Shown in pieces: positions 1-8,064 of a stretch of 20,197 nucleotides of DNA. Location: positions 1 through 20,197 of the forward strand of contig DATGKK010000140.1 of the NCBI GenBank assembly GCA_035294725.1, read 5' to 3'. Each line of letters starts with the position of its first letter. Position 1 is the stretch's first letter. Below the pieces are notes generated by a model. The model made no database searches, was not told the origin of the DNA, and was given only the letters and a program-made list of their open reading frames with translations. The DNA is from DATGKK01 sp035294725 (GTDB lineage: Bacteria; Actinomycetota; Acidimicrobiia; Acidimicrobiales; Bog-793). A program made the translations under genes and the position numbers.

Positions 1-372
1 CTGCAGGGGGCACTCGCCCCCCTTGTCACAGACGGGGCAGTCGAGGGGGTGATTGACGAGGAGGAACTCGAGGACACCCTCTTGGGCCTTGCGGGCGGCG
101 TCGGACTCGGTCTCGATCTCCTGGCCCTCGGCGACCTGGACGAAGCAGGCCGGCTGGAGGCTCGGGCCGCGGGGGCTCGAAACCTCGACCAGGCACATGC
201 GGCACATGCCGACCGGCTTCATCCGGGGGTGGTAGCAGAAGCGGGGGATGAAGAACCCGGCCCGCTCGGCGGCCTCGATGATGAGCTCGCCGGGGGACGC
301 CGTGACGCTGCGGCCGTTGATCGTGAGGTTCACCTGCTCGGGAGGAGACAGGCTCTCGGTCGCCTCACCCAT
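1..372 (-). CDS. nuoG: NADH-quinone oxidoreductase subunit G, N-terminal 124 residues (cut by window edge)
   Basis: NuoG is the large iron-sulfur subunit of the peripheral arm of Complex I and passes electrons from NADH towards quinone. The visible part is a ferredoxin-like domain. Cys46, Cys57, Cys60 and Cys76 form the classical [2Fe-2S] (N1b) ligand set, and a His-Cys cluster site follows (HPLDCPVCDKGGECPLQ: His108, Cys112, Cys115, Cys121). The ATG at 372-370 overlaps the nuoF stop by eight bases, which supports translational coupling. The rest of the gene, including the molybdopterin-oxidoreductase-like domain, lies beyond base 1. The reading is intact with no frameshift. Confidence 0.95.
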   Translation of the reverse strand, partial: MGEATESLSPPEQVNLTINGRSVTASPGELIIEAAERAGFFIPRFCYHPRMKPVGMCRMCLVEVSSPRGPSLQPACFVQVAEGQEIETESDAARKAQEGVLEFLLVNHPLDCPVCDKGGECPLQ

Positions 373-1687
373 GGCGGACCTCGTCGGGCGGCATCGGGCA
401 GCCCCCCTCCTTCACGTGGAGGAGGAACTCGTCTCGAAAGCGGTGGATGCTAGAGACTATCGAGGAGGGAATGGACGGCCCGAGGACGCAGATGGTCGTC
501 TGCTTCGGGGGCCAGGTGAGACCCGGGGCGATGTTGTCGCAGGCGTCGAGGAGCAGGTCGAGGTCCTCCTCCCGCCCGAGGCCGTCCTCGATCCGCCGGA
601 TCACCTTGTCCACCCACCCGGCCCCCTCCCGGCACGGCGTGCACTGGCCGCAGGACTCCCGGTGGAAAAAGCGGGTGATGCGCCATGCCGCCCGCACCGC
701 ACAGGTCGTCTCGTCCATGACGACGACCGAGCCGGAGCCGAGCATGGAGCCCGCCTTGCCGACGGCGTCCTGGTCGAGGCCCATGTCGAGGTGCTCGGGG
801 AAGAACCAGGGCGCCGAGACCCCACCTGGGATGAAGGCCTTCAGCTCCCGGCCGAGGCGGACCCCACCGCCGAGGCGCTCGTCGTAGATGAGGTCCCGGA
901 AGGTGGTCGTCGACATCTCGAGCTCGTACCAGCCGGGCCGCTCCACGTGGCCGGAGAGGGCGAACAGACGGGTGCCCGTCGAGGAGCCCTGCCCGAGGGC
1001 GGCGAACGCCGCCCCGCCGTGGAGGATGATCCAGGGCAGGTTGGACATCGTCTCGACGTTGTTCACGACGGTCGGCTCTCCGTACAGCCCGATGGCGGCC
1101 GGGAAGTAAGGAGGCTTGATGCGAGGGAACCCCCGCTTGCCCTCGAGCGATTCGAGCAGCGCCGTCTCCTCGCCGCAGATGTAGGCGCCGGCCCCCGGGT
1201 GCACCACGAGGTCGAGAGAGAACTCCGACCCGAAGATCGACCGCCCGAGCGCTCCGTGCTCGTAGGCCTCGTTCACGGCCTGGGTGAGCCGCTCGAGGCC
1301 GAGGGCGAACTCGCCCCGGCAGAAGATGAAGGCCTGGGCCGCCCCGATCGCGTAGGCGGCGATGATGGTCCCCTCGACGATCTGGTGGGGGTCTCGCTCG
1401 ATGAGGAGATGGTCCTTGAACGTGGCGGGCTCCGACTCGTCGCCGTTCACGACGAGGTAGGTCGTCGGCGCCTCCCGCAGCATCGACCACTTCCGCCCCG
1501 CCGGGAAGCCGGCACCGCCCCGGCCGAGCAGGCTGGCGGCGTTCACCTCCTCGTGGACCGCCTCCGGGGTCATCGTGAGCGCTTTGCGGAGACCCTCGTA
1601 ACCGCCCGTGGCAAGGTACCGCTCGAGGGTGTGCGAGTCGGGGTGCTCGAGGCGGGCCGTGACGATGCGGGGGGCGTCGGTGAGCAT
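365..1687 (-). CDS. nuoF: NADH-quinone oxidoreductase subunit F (NADH/FMN-binding)
   Basis: NuoF binds NADH and FMN and is the electron entry point of Complex I. The protein has 440 residues, the usual size. The FMN/NADH glycine-rich motif GRGGAGFP is at residues 55-62. The [4Fe-4S] N3 site ESCGQCTPCREG gives Cys346, Cys349 and Cys352, with the fourth ligand Cys400 in TTIC. The ATG at 1687 shares one base with the nuoE stop (TGATG), typical of coupled translation. The frame stays open upstream into nuoE, but residues before this ATG match nothing in NuoF, so this start is preferred. Confidence 0.96.
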   Translation of the reverse strand: MLTDAPRIVTARLEHPDSHTLERYLATGGYEGLRKALTMTPEAVHEEVNAASLLGRGGAGFPAGRKWSMLREAPTTYLVVNGDESEPATFKDHLLIERDPHQIVEGTIIAAYAIGAAQAFIFCRGEFALGLERLTQAVNEAYEHGALGRSIFGSEFSLDLVVHPGAGAYICGEETALLESLEGKRGFPRIKPPYFPAAIGLYGEPTVVNNVETMSNLPWIILHGGAAFAALGQGSSTGTRLFALSGHVERPGWYELEMSTTTFRDLIYDERLGGGVRLGRELKAFIPGGVSAPWFFPEHLDMGLDQDAVGKAGSMLGSGSVVVMDETTCAVRAAWRITRFFHRESCGQCTPCREGAGWVDKVIRRIEDGLGREEDLDLLLDACDNIAPGLTWPPKQTTICVLGPSIPSSIVSSIHRFRDEFLLHVKEGGCPMPPDEVRHG

Positions 1688-2349
1688 CACTCCCCCTCCC
1701 CGGCACCAGCGGCGGCGGGGGGCTCCGGCGCCACCTCCTTCTCTCCGGGAGGCGGCGTCCCGGCGGCCTGCGGCTCGTTCGAGATCGTCGCCGCCACCGG
1801 CGTGGCCGCCGGCAGCCCGACGGCGCGGCTGACCCTGCTCAGCACGCCGTGGCGGGGCACGGTGTCCTCGAGGCGCCCCGCGGCGAGGTCGTCGACGAGC
1901 CGGTCGAAGGCCTCCTCGTCGAGCGGGCCGAAGAAGCGATGGTTCACCTGCACGCAGACCGCCTGGTCGCAACCGGCGAGGCACTCGGCCTCCTCGAGGG
2001 TGAACAACCCGTCCGGCGTCGTCTGCCCGACGTGGATGCCGAGGCGCTGTTTCGCATGCCCGAGGACCTCGTAGGCACCCGCCAGCATGCAGGCGATGTT
2101 CGTGCAGACGGCGACCACGTACCTGCCGACCGGCTCGGTGTGGAGCATGTCGTAGAACGAGGCCGTCCCCCGGACCTCCGCCGGCGAGACGTCGCAGAGC
2201 CGGGCGATGTCCTCCATCGCCTCCTCGGTGAGGTAGCCGTCCTGGGCCTGGGCGAGGTGGCAGAGGGGGATGAGCGCCGAGCGGGGCTGCGGGTAGACGG
2301 CGACGACGGCCTCGGCCTTCTGGCGGTTCTCCGCCGAGAGGTGCGCCAT
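1687..2349 (-). CDS. nuoE: NADH-quinone oxidoreductase subunit E ([2Fe-2S] thioredoxin-like)
   Basis: NuoE is the 24-kDa-type subunit that pairs with NuoF in the NADH dehydrogenase module. The 220 residues contain the thioredoxin-like [2Fe-2S] (N1a) ligands in the spacing C-x4-C...C-x3-C: Cys82, Cys87, Cys123 and Cys127. Residues from about 160 to 220 form a Pro/Ala/Glu-rich tail of low complexity beyond the conserved fold. Bacterial NuoE proteins are often 160-180 residues, so this tail is an extension, probably disordered. The start ATG (2349-2347) overlaps the nuoD stop by one base. Confidence 0.95.
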   Translation of the reverse strand: MAHLSAENRQKAEAVVAVYPQPRSALIPLCHLAQAQDGYLTEEAMEDIARLCDVSPAEVRGTASFYDMLHTEPVGRYVVAVCTNIACMLAGAYEVLGHAKQRLGIHVGQTTPDGLFTLEEAECLAGCDQAVCVQVNHRFFGPLDEEAFDRLVDDLAAGRLEDTVPRHGVLSRVSRAVGLPAATPVAATISNEPQAAGTPPPGEKEVAPEPPAAAGAGEGE

Positions 2350-3740
2350 CAGCGATCCACCTCCCCCATCACCGGGTCGACCGAGGAGATGATCGCGATC
2401 GCGTCTGCGACGAGCCCCCCGTGCAGCATGGCGGGGAGGGACTGCAGGTTGACGAAGCTCGGCCCCCGGATGTGCATCCGGTGCGGCTTGTTCGTGCCGT
2501 TCGAGACGAGGTAGCAGCCGAGCTCGCCCCGGGGCGACTCGACCGCCGTGTAGACCTCGCCGGGGGGCACCTCGAAGCCCCGGGTGAAGATCTTGAAGTG
2601 GTGGATGAGCGCCTCCATCGACTCGTCGATCCGGGCCCTCGGCGGGGGTGTCACCTTCTTGTCCTGCACCCGGTAGTCCCCCGGCGGGATCCGCTCGGCG
2701 ATCTGGGCGACGAGGCGCAGCGACTCCCGGATCTCGTTCAGGCGCACCGCGTAGCGGTCGAAGGTGTCGCCGACGGTGCCGACGATGACGTCGAAATCGA
2801 GCTCGTCGTAGTACATGTACGGCATCGAGCGCCGGAGGTCCCACGGGATGCCGGACGCGCGCAGGATCGGTCCCGTCGCCGACATCGCAAGAGCGAGCTC
2901 GGGGCCGATGACCCCGACGCCCTCGGTGCGCTGGCGGAAGATCGGCTGGCCGGTGAGCAGCTCGTCGTACTCGTCGAGGCGGCCGGGGAAGGTGTCGAGG
3001 ATGGCCTGCACGTCGTCCTCCCAGCCATCGGGGAGGTCGGCCGCCACCCCGCCCGGGCGGATGTAGTTGTGGTTCATCCGCAGGCCGGTCACCTTCTCGA
3101 AGAGGGCGAGGATCATCTCCCGCTCCCTGAAGCCGTAGATCATCATCGACGTCGAGGCGAGGTCCATGCCGTTCGTCGCCATCCACATCGTGTGCGAGGA
3201 GATCCGGTTGAGCTCGCACATGAGCATCCGGATCCAGGTCGCCCGGGGCGGCACCTCGACACCGAGCAGCTCCTCGACCGCGAGCGAGTACACGAGCTCG
3301 TTGTGCAGCGGCGAGAGGTAGTCCATGCGGGTCACGTTCGTCGACCCCTGGATGTAGAAGAGCTCCTCGCCGGTCTTCTCCATGCCGGTGTGGAGGTACC
3401 CGATGACCGGCTTCGAGCGCAGCACCGTCTCGCCCTCGAGCTCCATCATGATCCGCAGCACCCCGTGGGTGGAGGGGTGCTGGGGACCCATGTTGATGAT
3501 CATCGTCTCGTCCTCGCCGAACTCGACGTCGACGTCGCCGGGGTCGAGCACGAGCCCCTCCGGCAGGCGGAGGATCGCCCCCTCCTCCCGGGCGAGCTCG
3601 TCCGGGGTGGTCTCGGCGCGGCTGCGCAGCTCCTGGGTTCCCTCGGCCGTCTCCCTCTCGAGGATCTCGTCGAACGGGCTCCGGTCCCCGTCGGCAGCAA
3701 GGCCGCCGCCGGCGTCGCGCGTGGTCGTCTCGTCGCTCAT
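2349..3740 (-). CDS. nuoD: NADH-quinone oxidoreductase subunit D (quinone-site subunit)
   Basis: NuoD is the 49-kDa-type subunit that forms the quinone-binding pocket with NuoB. The product has 463 residues. The hallmark INMGPQHPSTHGVLR starts near residue 82 and includes His88 and His92 of the quinone site, and the protein ends with the conserved VMGEVDR. About 75 acidic, low-complexity residues precede the conserved fold, longer than in most NuoD proteins I know. The ATG at 3740 overlaps the nuoC stop (ATGA), so the long N-terminus appears to be translated. An internal Met80 just before the conserved region is a less likely alternative start. Confidence 0.95.
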   Translation of the reverse strand: MSDETTTRDAGGGLAADGDRSPFDEILERETAEGTQELRSRAETTPDELAREEGAILRLPEGLVLDPGDVDVEFGEDETMIINMGPQHPSTHGVLRIMMELEGETVLRSKPVIGYLHTGMEKTGEELFYIQGSTNVTRMDYLSPLHNELVYSLAVEELLGVEVPPRATWIRMLMCELNRISSHTMWMATNGMDLASTSMMIYGFREREMILALFEKVTGLRMNHNYIRPGGVAADLPDGWEDDVQAILDTFPGRLDEYDELLTGQPIFRQRTEGVGVIGPELALAMSATGPILRASGIPWDLRRSMPYMYYDELDFDVIVGTVGDTFDRYAVRLNEIRESLRLVAQIAERIPPGDYRVQDKKVTPPPRARIDESMEALIHHFKIFTRGFEVPPGEVYTAVESPRGELGCYLVSNGTNKPHRMHIRGPSFVNLQSLPAMLHGGLVADAIAIISSVDPVMGEVDR

Positions 3741-4255
3741 CGGGGGCCCGGGGCCTCCTTGAACTGCACCGGGACACGCCCCGGCGAGTAGTCCTTGCGA
3801 AGCGGGTGCCCCTCCCAGTCCTCCGGCATGAGGATCCGGGTCATGTCCGGGTGCCCCTCGAAGCGGAGCCCGAACATGTCGAAGGCCTCTCGCTCCATCG
3901 CCTCGGCGCCGGGGAAGACGGGCACGATCGTCGGCAGGACCGGGTCGGACTCGGGGACCTGGACCCGGATCCCGACCCGCTCCACCCGCTCGATCGAAAG
4001 GAGGTGGACGGCGACCTCGAAGCGCTCCGGGGACACGCCTCGAGGGAGGTCCCGGCCCGGATGGTGGAGGTAGTCGACGCCGCACAGGTCGGAGCAGGTG
4101 ACAAAGGAGAGGTCCCGCAGGGCCACGACCGTCTCGAGGTAGCGGTCCCGACCCGGATGCCACACGACCCGGCCCCGCACGACGGCGCGGGGCACGTCGG
4201 CAAGGGCGGGGTGGGCCTCGAGTGGCGCCGCGAGGGGCGCGCCGGCGCCCGTCAC
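3737..4255 (-). CDS. nuoC: NADH-quinone oxidoreductase subunit C (30-kDa type)
   Basis: NuoC is a structural subunit of the peripheral arm that docks on NuoD. The 172-residue product carries the family signature near its C-terminus (EREAFDMFGLRFEGHP followed by RILMPEDWEGHPLRKDY). It is a stand-alone NuoC, not the NuoCD fusion found in enterobacteria. The start is taken as GTG at 4255-4253, which overlaps the nuoB stop as GTGA. The open frame continues upstream, but only as the antisense-free shadow of nuoB. Confidence 0.93.
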   Translation of the reverse strand: MTGAGAPLAAPLEAHPALADVPRAVVRGRVVWHPGRDRYLETVVALRDLSFVTCSDLCGVDYLHHPGRDLPRGVSPERFEVAVHLLSIERVERVGIRVQVPESDPVLPTIVPVFPGAEAMEREAFDMFGLRFEGHPDMTRILMPEDWEGHPLRKDYSPGRVPVQFKEAPGPR

Positions 4256-4827
4256 CTCGGGGTGCCCACGTGGACCGGGCGGGCCGGAGGCTGCACCCAG
4301 CCAGGGACCGTTGCGCCACCCTCGTCGAGATGGATCCCCGCCCCCTCGCCCTCCCGGCGCCGGGTGAGCTCCCCGGTGCGGATCTTCTCGTGCAGGGTGA
4401 GGATGGCGTGCATCAGCGTCTGGGGACTCGGCGGGCACCCCGGGGCGTAGACGTCGACGGGCACGATCTGGTCGACTCCCTGGACGATGGCGTAGTTGTT
4501 GAACATGCCCCCCGTGGAGGCGCACACGCCCATCGAGATGACCCACTTCGGCTCCATCATCTGGTCGTAGACCTGGCGGAGCACCGGCGCCATCTTCTGG
4601 GAGACGCGGCCGGCCACGACCATGAGGTCGGCCTGGCGGGGCGAGGCCCGGAAGACCTCCATCCCAAAGCGCGCGAGGTCGAAATCGGCCGCGCCGGCCG
4701 CCATCATCTCGATGGCGCAGCACGCGAGGCCGAAAGTGGCCGGCCAGACGCTCGAGCGGCGAGCCCACTTCACGAGCTCCTCGAGCTGGCCGGTCAAAAA
4801 GTTGTGGCTGAGGTCCTCAAGCCCCAT
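4252..4827 (-). CDS. nuoB: NADH-quinone oxidoreductase subunit B (N2 cluster)
   Basis: NuoB carries the terminal [4Fe-4S] cluster N2, which hands electrons to quinone. The 191-residue product shows the ligand set as tandem Cys36-Cys37 (FGLACCAIE), Cys102 (SMGVCASTGG) and Cys131 (YAPGCPP). The last 30 or so residues are a variable tail. The ATG at 4827 lies 27 bases after the nuoA stop. The gene reads intact and has the composition of its neighbours. Confidence 0.96.
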   Translation of the reverse strand: MGLEDLSHNFLTGQLEELVKWARRSSVWPATFGLACCAIEMMAAGAADFDLARFGMEVFRASPRQADLMVVAGRVSQKMAPVLRQVYDQMMEPKWVISMGVCASTGGMFNNYAIVQGVDQIVPVDVYAPGCPPSPQTLMHAILTLHEKIRTGELTRRREGEGAGIHLDEGGATVPGWVQPPARPVHVGTPR

Positions 4828-4854
4828 TGCTCGCCTCCTCGCCTCCTCCGCCTC

Positions 4855-5310
4855 TCAGGCCGCCTCGCCGTCCGAAGCTCCGAGCCTCCGCACCGTCGAG
4901 CTGCTCGTGCGCAGGCTCTCGGAGGCGAGGGGCCGGACCCGCTTGATCGGCCCCCAGTCGAGGGCGCCGTTCGAGATCAGGTAGACGAACGAGATGAACA
5001 CCGCCGCCGCGAAGACGAGGATCTCGACGAGCCCGAACGTCTTCAACTGGCCGAAGACGACGGCCCAGGGGAACAGGAAGATGATCTCGATGTCGAAGAT
5101 GATGAAGATCATCGCGATCAGGTAGAAGCGAACCGGGAAGCGGCGCGCCGGCTCGTAGGTGGGGACGATCCCGCACTCGTAGGGAGCCTCCTTGGCGGCA
5201 GTGGGGCGCCTCGGCGCGAGCAGGCGGGACGCGACGAACGAGAGCGCGGCAAAGACGACGCCGAGCACGATCATCAGAAAGATGGGGAGGTAGCTGTCGA
5301 GGCTTCCCAT
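4855..5310 (-). CDS. nuoA: NADH-quinone oxidoreductase subunit A (membrane subunit)
   Basis: NuoA is a small membrane subunit at the junction of the two arms of Complex I. The 151 residues hold three hydrophobic segments at roughly 7-30, 61-84 and 93-113. The conserved YECG (44-47) lies in the loop after the first helix, and FDIEIIFLFPWA (72-83) lies in the second. The start is uncertain. I use ATG at 5310, where the conserved protein begins. An in-frame GTG at 5331 lies seven codons upstream, with a GGAGG only three bases before it. This is the first gene of the operon and faces away from the reductase gene. Confidence 0.93.
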   Translation of the reverse strand: MGSLDSYLPIFLMIVLGVVFAALSFVASRLLAPRRPTAAKEAPYECGIVPTYEPARRFPVRFYLIAMIFIIFDIEIIFLFPWAVVFGQLKTFGLVEILVFAAAVFISFVYLISNGALDWGPIKRVRPLASESLRTSSSTVRRLGASDGEAA

Positions 5311-5396
5311 GTCTGCGAGCGGTTCTACCACGCACCTCCGCACACGGTCACATCCGGGGCGGGCTCGGCGGCGGGGAGGTACCGGCCGGCCCACTC

Positions 5397-5418
5397 GCGC
5401 CCGGTGGCGGCCGGGCGC
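5397..5418. repeat. 8-bp perfect dyad between the divergent nuoA and reductase genes
   Basis: GCGCCCGG (5397-5404) and CCGGGCGC (5411-5418) are perfect inverted arms around the six-base loop TGGCGG. The dyad lies in the 106-127 base divergent intergenic region, just upstream of the presumed -10 box of the plus-strand gene, where a -35 element would be expected. It could be an operator or a hairpin. In DNA this rich in GC, chance dyads are common. Confidence 0.4.
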
Positions 5419-5425
5419 AGGCTCG

Positions 5426-5431
5426 TAGACT
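5426..5431 (+). promoter_or_regulatory. Candidate -10 box (TAGACT) for a leaderless transcript
   Basis: TAGACT fits the actinobacterial TANNNT -10 consensus. It ends six bases before the GTG at 5438, so transcription would begin at or within a base or two of the start codon. No Shine-Dalgarno sequence precedes that GTG, which agrees with leaderless translation. No good -35 hexamer is visible. Confidence 0.5.
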
Positions 5432-5437
5432 CCTGCC

Positions 5438-6763
5438 GTGCCCGCTCTCCAGGATTCGCCGGTGCATCCCGCGCGCCCGGCCGAGCGCAGCTGCGACGTG
5501 CTCGTCGTCGGCGCCGGGCCGGCGGGCAGCGCGGCGGCGTACTGGCTCGCCGCCCGCGGCCTCGACGTGGTCGTGCTCGAGAAGAAGCACTTCCCCCGCG
5601 AGAAGACCTGTGGCGACGGCCTCACGCCACGCTCGGTCCGCCAGCTCGCCGACATGGGCATCGAGCCCGAGATCGCCTCTGCCCACCACCGCTACGAGGG
5701 CCTCCGCTCGGTCGCGTTCGGGCGCGCCCTCGAGATGCGGTGGCCCGCCCATCCCGACTTCCCGGACTACGGCTACACGGTGACCCGCCACGACCTCGAC
5801 GGCCTCGTGGCGGCCCACGCCGAGAAGGCCGGGGCGGAGCTGTGGCAGGGCGCCGAGGCGCTCGCCCCGCTCGCACCCGACGGCGGCGGGGCGCTTCGGG
5901 CCGGCGGGGCGACCGTGCTCGACCGGGACCGGGGCACGACCTCGACGGTGCGGGCCCGCTTCACGGTCGTGGCGGACGGCTCGCTCTCCCGCTTCGGGCG
6001 CGCGCTCGGTACCTCGCGGGTGCGGGAGTGGCCCCAGGGCATGGCGATCCGGGGATACTTCGCCTCGCCCCGCCACGAGGACCCGTTCATCGAGTCCCAC
6101 CTCGACATCCGCGACCGGAACGGCGACGTCGTGCCGGGCTACGGCTGGATCTTCCCCCTCGGGGACGGCCGGGTGAACGTGGGCATCGGGCTCCTGTCGA
6201 CCTCCGACCGGTGGAAGGGGCTCAACACGACGCGGCTCATGGAGCAGTTCGTCGAGTTCGCCCCGAGGTCGTGGTGCATCTCCCCCGCGACGGCGCTCAG
6301 CCAGCCTACGGGGGGCCGCCTCCCGATGGGCCTCGCCGTCGGCCCCCGCTCCGGGGCGGACTGGGTCGTCGCCGGCGACGCCGCCGGCTCGATCAACCCC
6401 TTCAACGGCGAGGGCATCGCCTACGGCTACGAGACGGGCCGGATCGCGGCCGAGGTGATCGCGGCGGCGGCCGCCTCGCCGGGCGAGATCGACCTCGGCG
6501 CCTACGAGCGCCGGCTCCAGGCGGAGTACGGCCGCTACTACGCGGTCGCCCGCTCGTTCGTGAAGCTGATCGCCGATCCCCGTGCCATGAGAGCCTGCAT
6601 CGCCGCCGGCATGCACGTCGGGCCGCTCATGGAGTGGATGCTCGCCGTCATGGCCAACCTGACCCGGCCGGGCGTGACCGGGCCGCCCGAGGTCATCTAC
6701 AGCGGCGGGGCCGCCCTCTCACGCCTGGTCGAGCGCCGCCAGAAGCGGCACGCCATCACCTGA
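5438..6763 (+). CDS. Geranylgeranyl reductase family flavoprotein (probable menaquinone side-chain reductase)
   Basis: This 441-residue FAD-dependent oxidoreductase belongs to the geranylgeranyl reductase family, which saturates isoprenoid double bonds. The N-terminal dinucleotide fold has VVGAGPAG (residues 23-30), followed by the family-typical FPREKTCGDGL (52-62). The second FAD contact GDAAGSINPFNGEG begins at residue 313. The gene is divergent from nuoA. In other actinobacteria I recall the same pairing, and mycobacterial MenJ of this family reduces one isoprene unit of menaquinone. I therefore infer a menaquinone substrate, but chlorophyll- or archaeal-lipid-type substrates cannot be excluded by motif alone. 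Start: GTG at 5438, supported by a properly placed -10 box. Confidence 0.85.
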   Translation: MPALQDSPVHPARPAERSCDVLVVGAGPAGSAAAYWLAARGLDVVVLEKKHFPREKTCGDGLTPRSVRQLADMGIEPEIASAHHRYEGLRSVAFGRALEMRWPAHPDFPDYGYTVTRHDLDGLVAAHAEKAGAELWQGAEALAPLAPDGGGALRAGGATVLDRDRGTTSTVRARFTVVADGSLSRFGRALGTSRVREWPQGMAIRGYFASPRHEDPFIESHLDIRDRNGDVVPGYGWIFPLGDGRVNVGIGLLSTSDRWKGLNTTRLMEQFVEFAPRSWCISPATALSQPTGGRLPMGLAVGPRSGADWVVAGDAAGSINPFNGEGIAYGYETGRIAAEVIAAAAASPGEIDLGAYERRLQAEYGRYYAVARSFVKLIADPRAMRACIAAGMHVGPLMEWMLAVMANLTRPGVTGPPEVIYSGGAALSRLVERRQKRHAIT

Positions 6764-6765
6764 CG

Positions 6766-6780
6766 GCGGGCGGAGCCCGC
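6766..6780. terminator. Compact hairpin between convergent genes
   Basis: GCGGGC (6766-6771) pairs with GCCCGC (6775-6780) around a three-base GGA loop. It fills nearly the whole 17-base gap between the convergent stops of the reductase gene and hemL, so it could end transcription from both sides. There is no T-tract, which is common for actinobacterial terminators. Confidence 0.5.
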
Positions 6781-8064
6781 TCAACGGGCGGCGGCGATCT
6801 CCTTCGCCGCCGCCGCGGCCGCCTCGATCGTGCGGTCGATCTCGCTCGCCCCGTGCGCGAGCGAGCAGAAGCCGACCTCGTAGGGGCTCGGCGCGAGCGC
6901 CACGTTGCGCCGCAGCATCGCCCGGAAGAACGGGCCGTACCACCCCGTGCCGGCGGAGCGGACGGCGCCGTCGTAGTCCCGGACCGGCTCGTCGCCGAAG
7001 AAGATGCCGAACAGCGTCCGCACCACCGGCACCTGGACGGCGAGCCCGGCGCTCGCAATTGCCTCCGCGAGTCCTGAGGCGAGGCGATCCACCGCCCCGG
7101 CGAGCTCGTCGTAGCGCTCGGCCGTGAGCCGGCGGAGCACGGCGAGCCCCGCCGCCGTCGCGAGCGGGTTCCCCGAGAGCGTCCCCGCCTGGTAGATCCG
7201 CCCGGAGGGGGCCAGCTGCTCCATCAGCTCCCGCCGTCCTCCTACCGCGGCGAGGGGGAGCCCGCCGCCGACGACCTTCCCGAAGGTGAGCAGGTCCGGC
7301 CGGACCCCGAACAGGCCCGCCGCGCCCGCCCGGCCGAGCCGGAAGCCGGTGATCACCTCGTCGAACACAAGGAGGGCGCCCGCGCGGTCGCAGGCGGCCC
7401 GAAGCCCTTCGAGGAAGCCCGGGGGCGGGGCGACGAGCCCCATGTTCGCTGCGACGGGCTCCACGATCACGCAGGCGACGTCGCCCTCGAGCTCGGGCAC
7501 CGTGCCGTAGGGGGCGACGAGGGTATCGGCCACCGCGGAGGGCGGGACCCCGTCCGAGCCGGGGAGGCCGAGCGTGGCGACACCGCTCCCGCCGGCCGCG
7601 AGGAGGCCGTCGCTGTGGCCGTGGTAGCAGCCGGCGAACTTGACGACGCGGGCCCGCCCGGTCGCCCCCCGGGCGAGGCGGACCGCCGTCATGGTCGCCT
7701 CGGTGCCCGAGGAGACGAGGCGGACCTGCTCGAGGCCGGGCACGGCGGCGACCATCTCCTCGGCAAGCTCGACCTCGCCCGGGGTAGGGGCGCCGTAGGT
7801 CGTGCCCCGTGATGCCGCCTGCGCGACGGCGGCGACCACCTCGGGGTGGGCGTGACCGAGGATGGAGGCGCCCCAGCTCTGGACGTAGTCGAGGTAGGTG
7901 TTGCCGTCCACGTCGGTCACGTAGGCCCCGGAGGCCGAGGCGACGAAGTACGGCTCGCCCCCGACGGCGCCGAAGGCCCGCACGGGGGAGCTCACCCCTC
8001 CTGGGGTCACCCGGCGGGCCCGGGCGAACAGCGCCGCGCTGTTCGGGCCGGCCGGCTCAGGCAC
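6781..8064 (-). CDS. hemL: Glutamate-1-semialdehyde 2,1-aminomutase
   Basis: HemL is a PLP enzyme that converts glutamate-1-semialdehyde to 5-aminolevulinate, the second committed step of the C5 route. The product has 427 residues, the family's usual length. It shows the PLP phosphate-binding SSGTEATM (118-125), FDEVITGFR (234-242) with the cofactor-ring Asp235, and the Schiff-base lysine Lys263 in LTFGKVVGGGLP. The GTG start at 8064 overlaps the end of hemB by eight bases. It is the last gene of the rex-hem block, and hemA, which makes its substrate, is in the same block. Confidence 0.96.
   Translation of the reverse strand: MPEPAGPNSAALFARARRVTPGGVSSPVRAFGAVGGEPYFVASASGAYVTDVDGNTYLDYVQSWGASILGHAHPEVVAAVAQAASRGTTYGAPTPGEVELAEEMVAAVPGLEQVRLVSSGTEATMTAVRLARGATGRARVVKFAGCYHGHSDGLLAAGGSGVATLGLPGSDGVPPSAVADTLVAPYGTVPELEGDVACVIVEPVAANMGLVAPPPGFLEGLRAACDRAGALLVFDEVITGFRLGRAGAAGLFGVRPDLLTFGKVVGGGLPLAAVGGRRELMEQLAPSGRIYQAGTLSGNPLATAAGLAVLRRLTAERYDELAGAVDRLASGLAEAIASAGLAVQVPVVRTLFGIFFGDEPVRDYDGAVRSAGTGWYGPFFRAMLRRNVALAPSPYEVGFCSLAHGASEIDRTIEAAAAAAKEIAAAR

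Noticed and set aside
248..2074. Long plus-strand open frame (608 codons) across nuoG, nuoF and nuoE
   Set aside because: It is antisense to three well-conserved genes, is rich in Arg/Pro/Glu/Gly, and shows no motif. Long antisense frames are expected in DNA with G/C-ending codons.
5332..5366. Possible Rex operator upstream of nuoA (minus strand GATGTGACCGTGTGC)
   Set aside because: Only one half-site resembling TGTGA is present and the second half is not inverted, so it does not match the palindromic Rex site.
4222..7077. Plus-strand open frame of 951 codons spanning nuoC to hemL
   Set aside because: It is antisense to the nuo genes and hemL and out of frame with the reductase gene. Its composition is Arg/Gly/Pro-biased with no recognisable domain.
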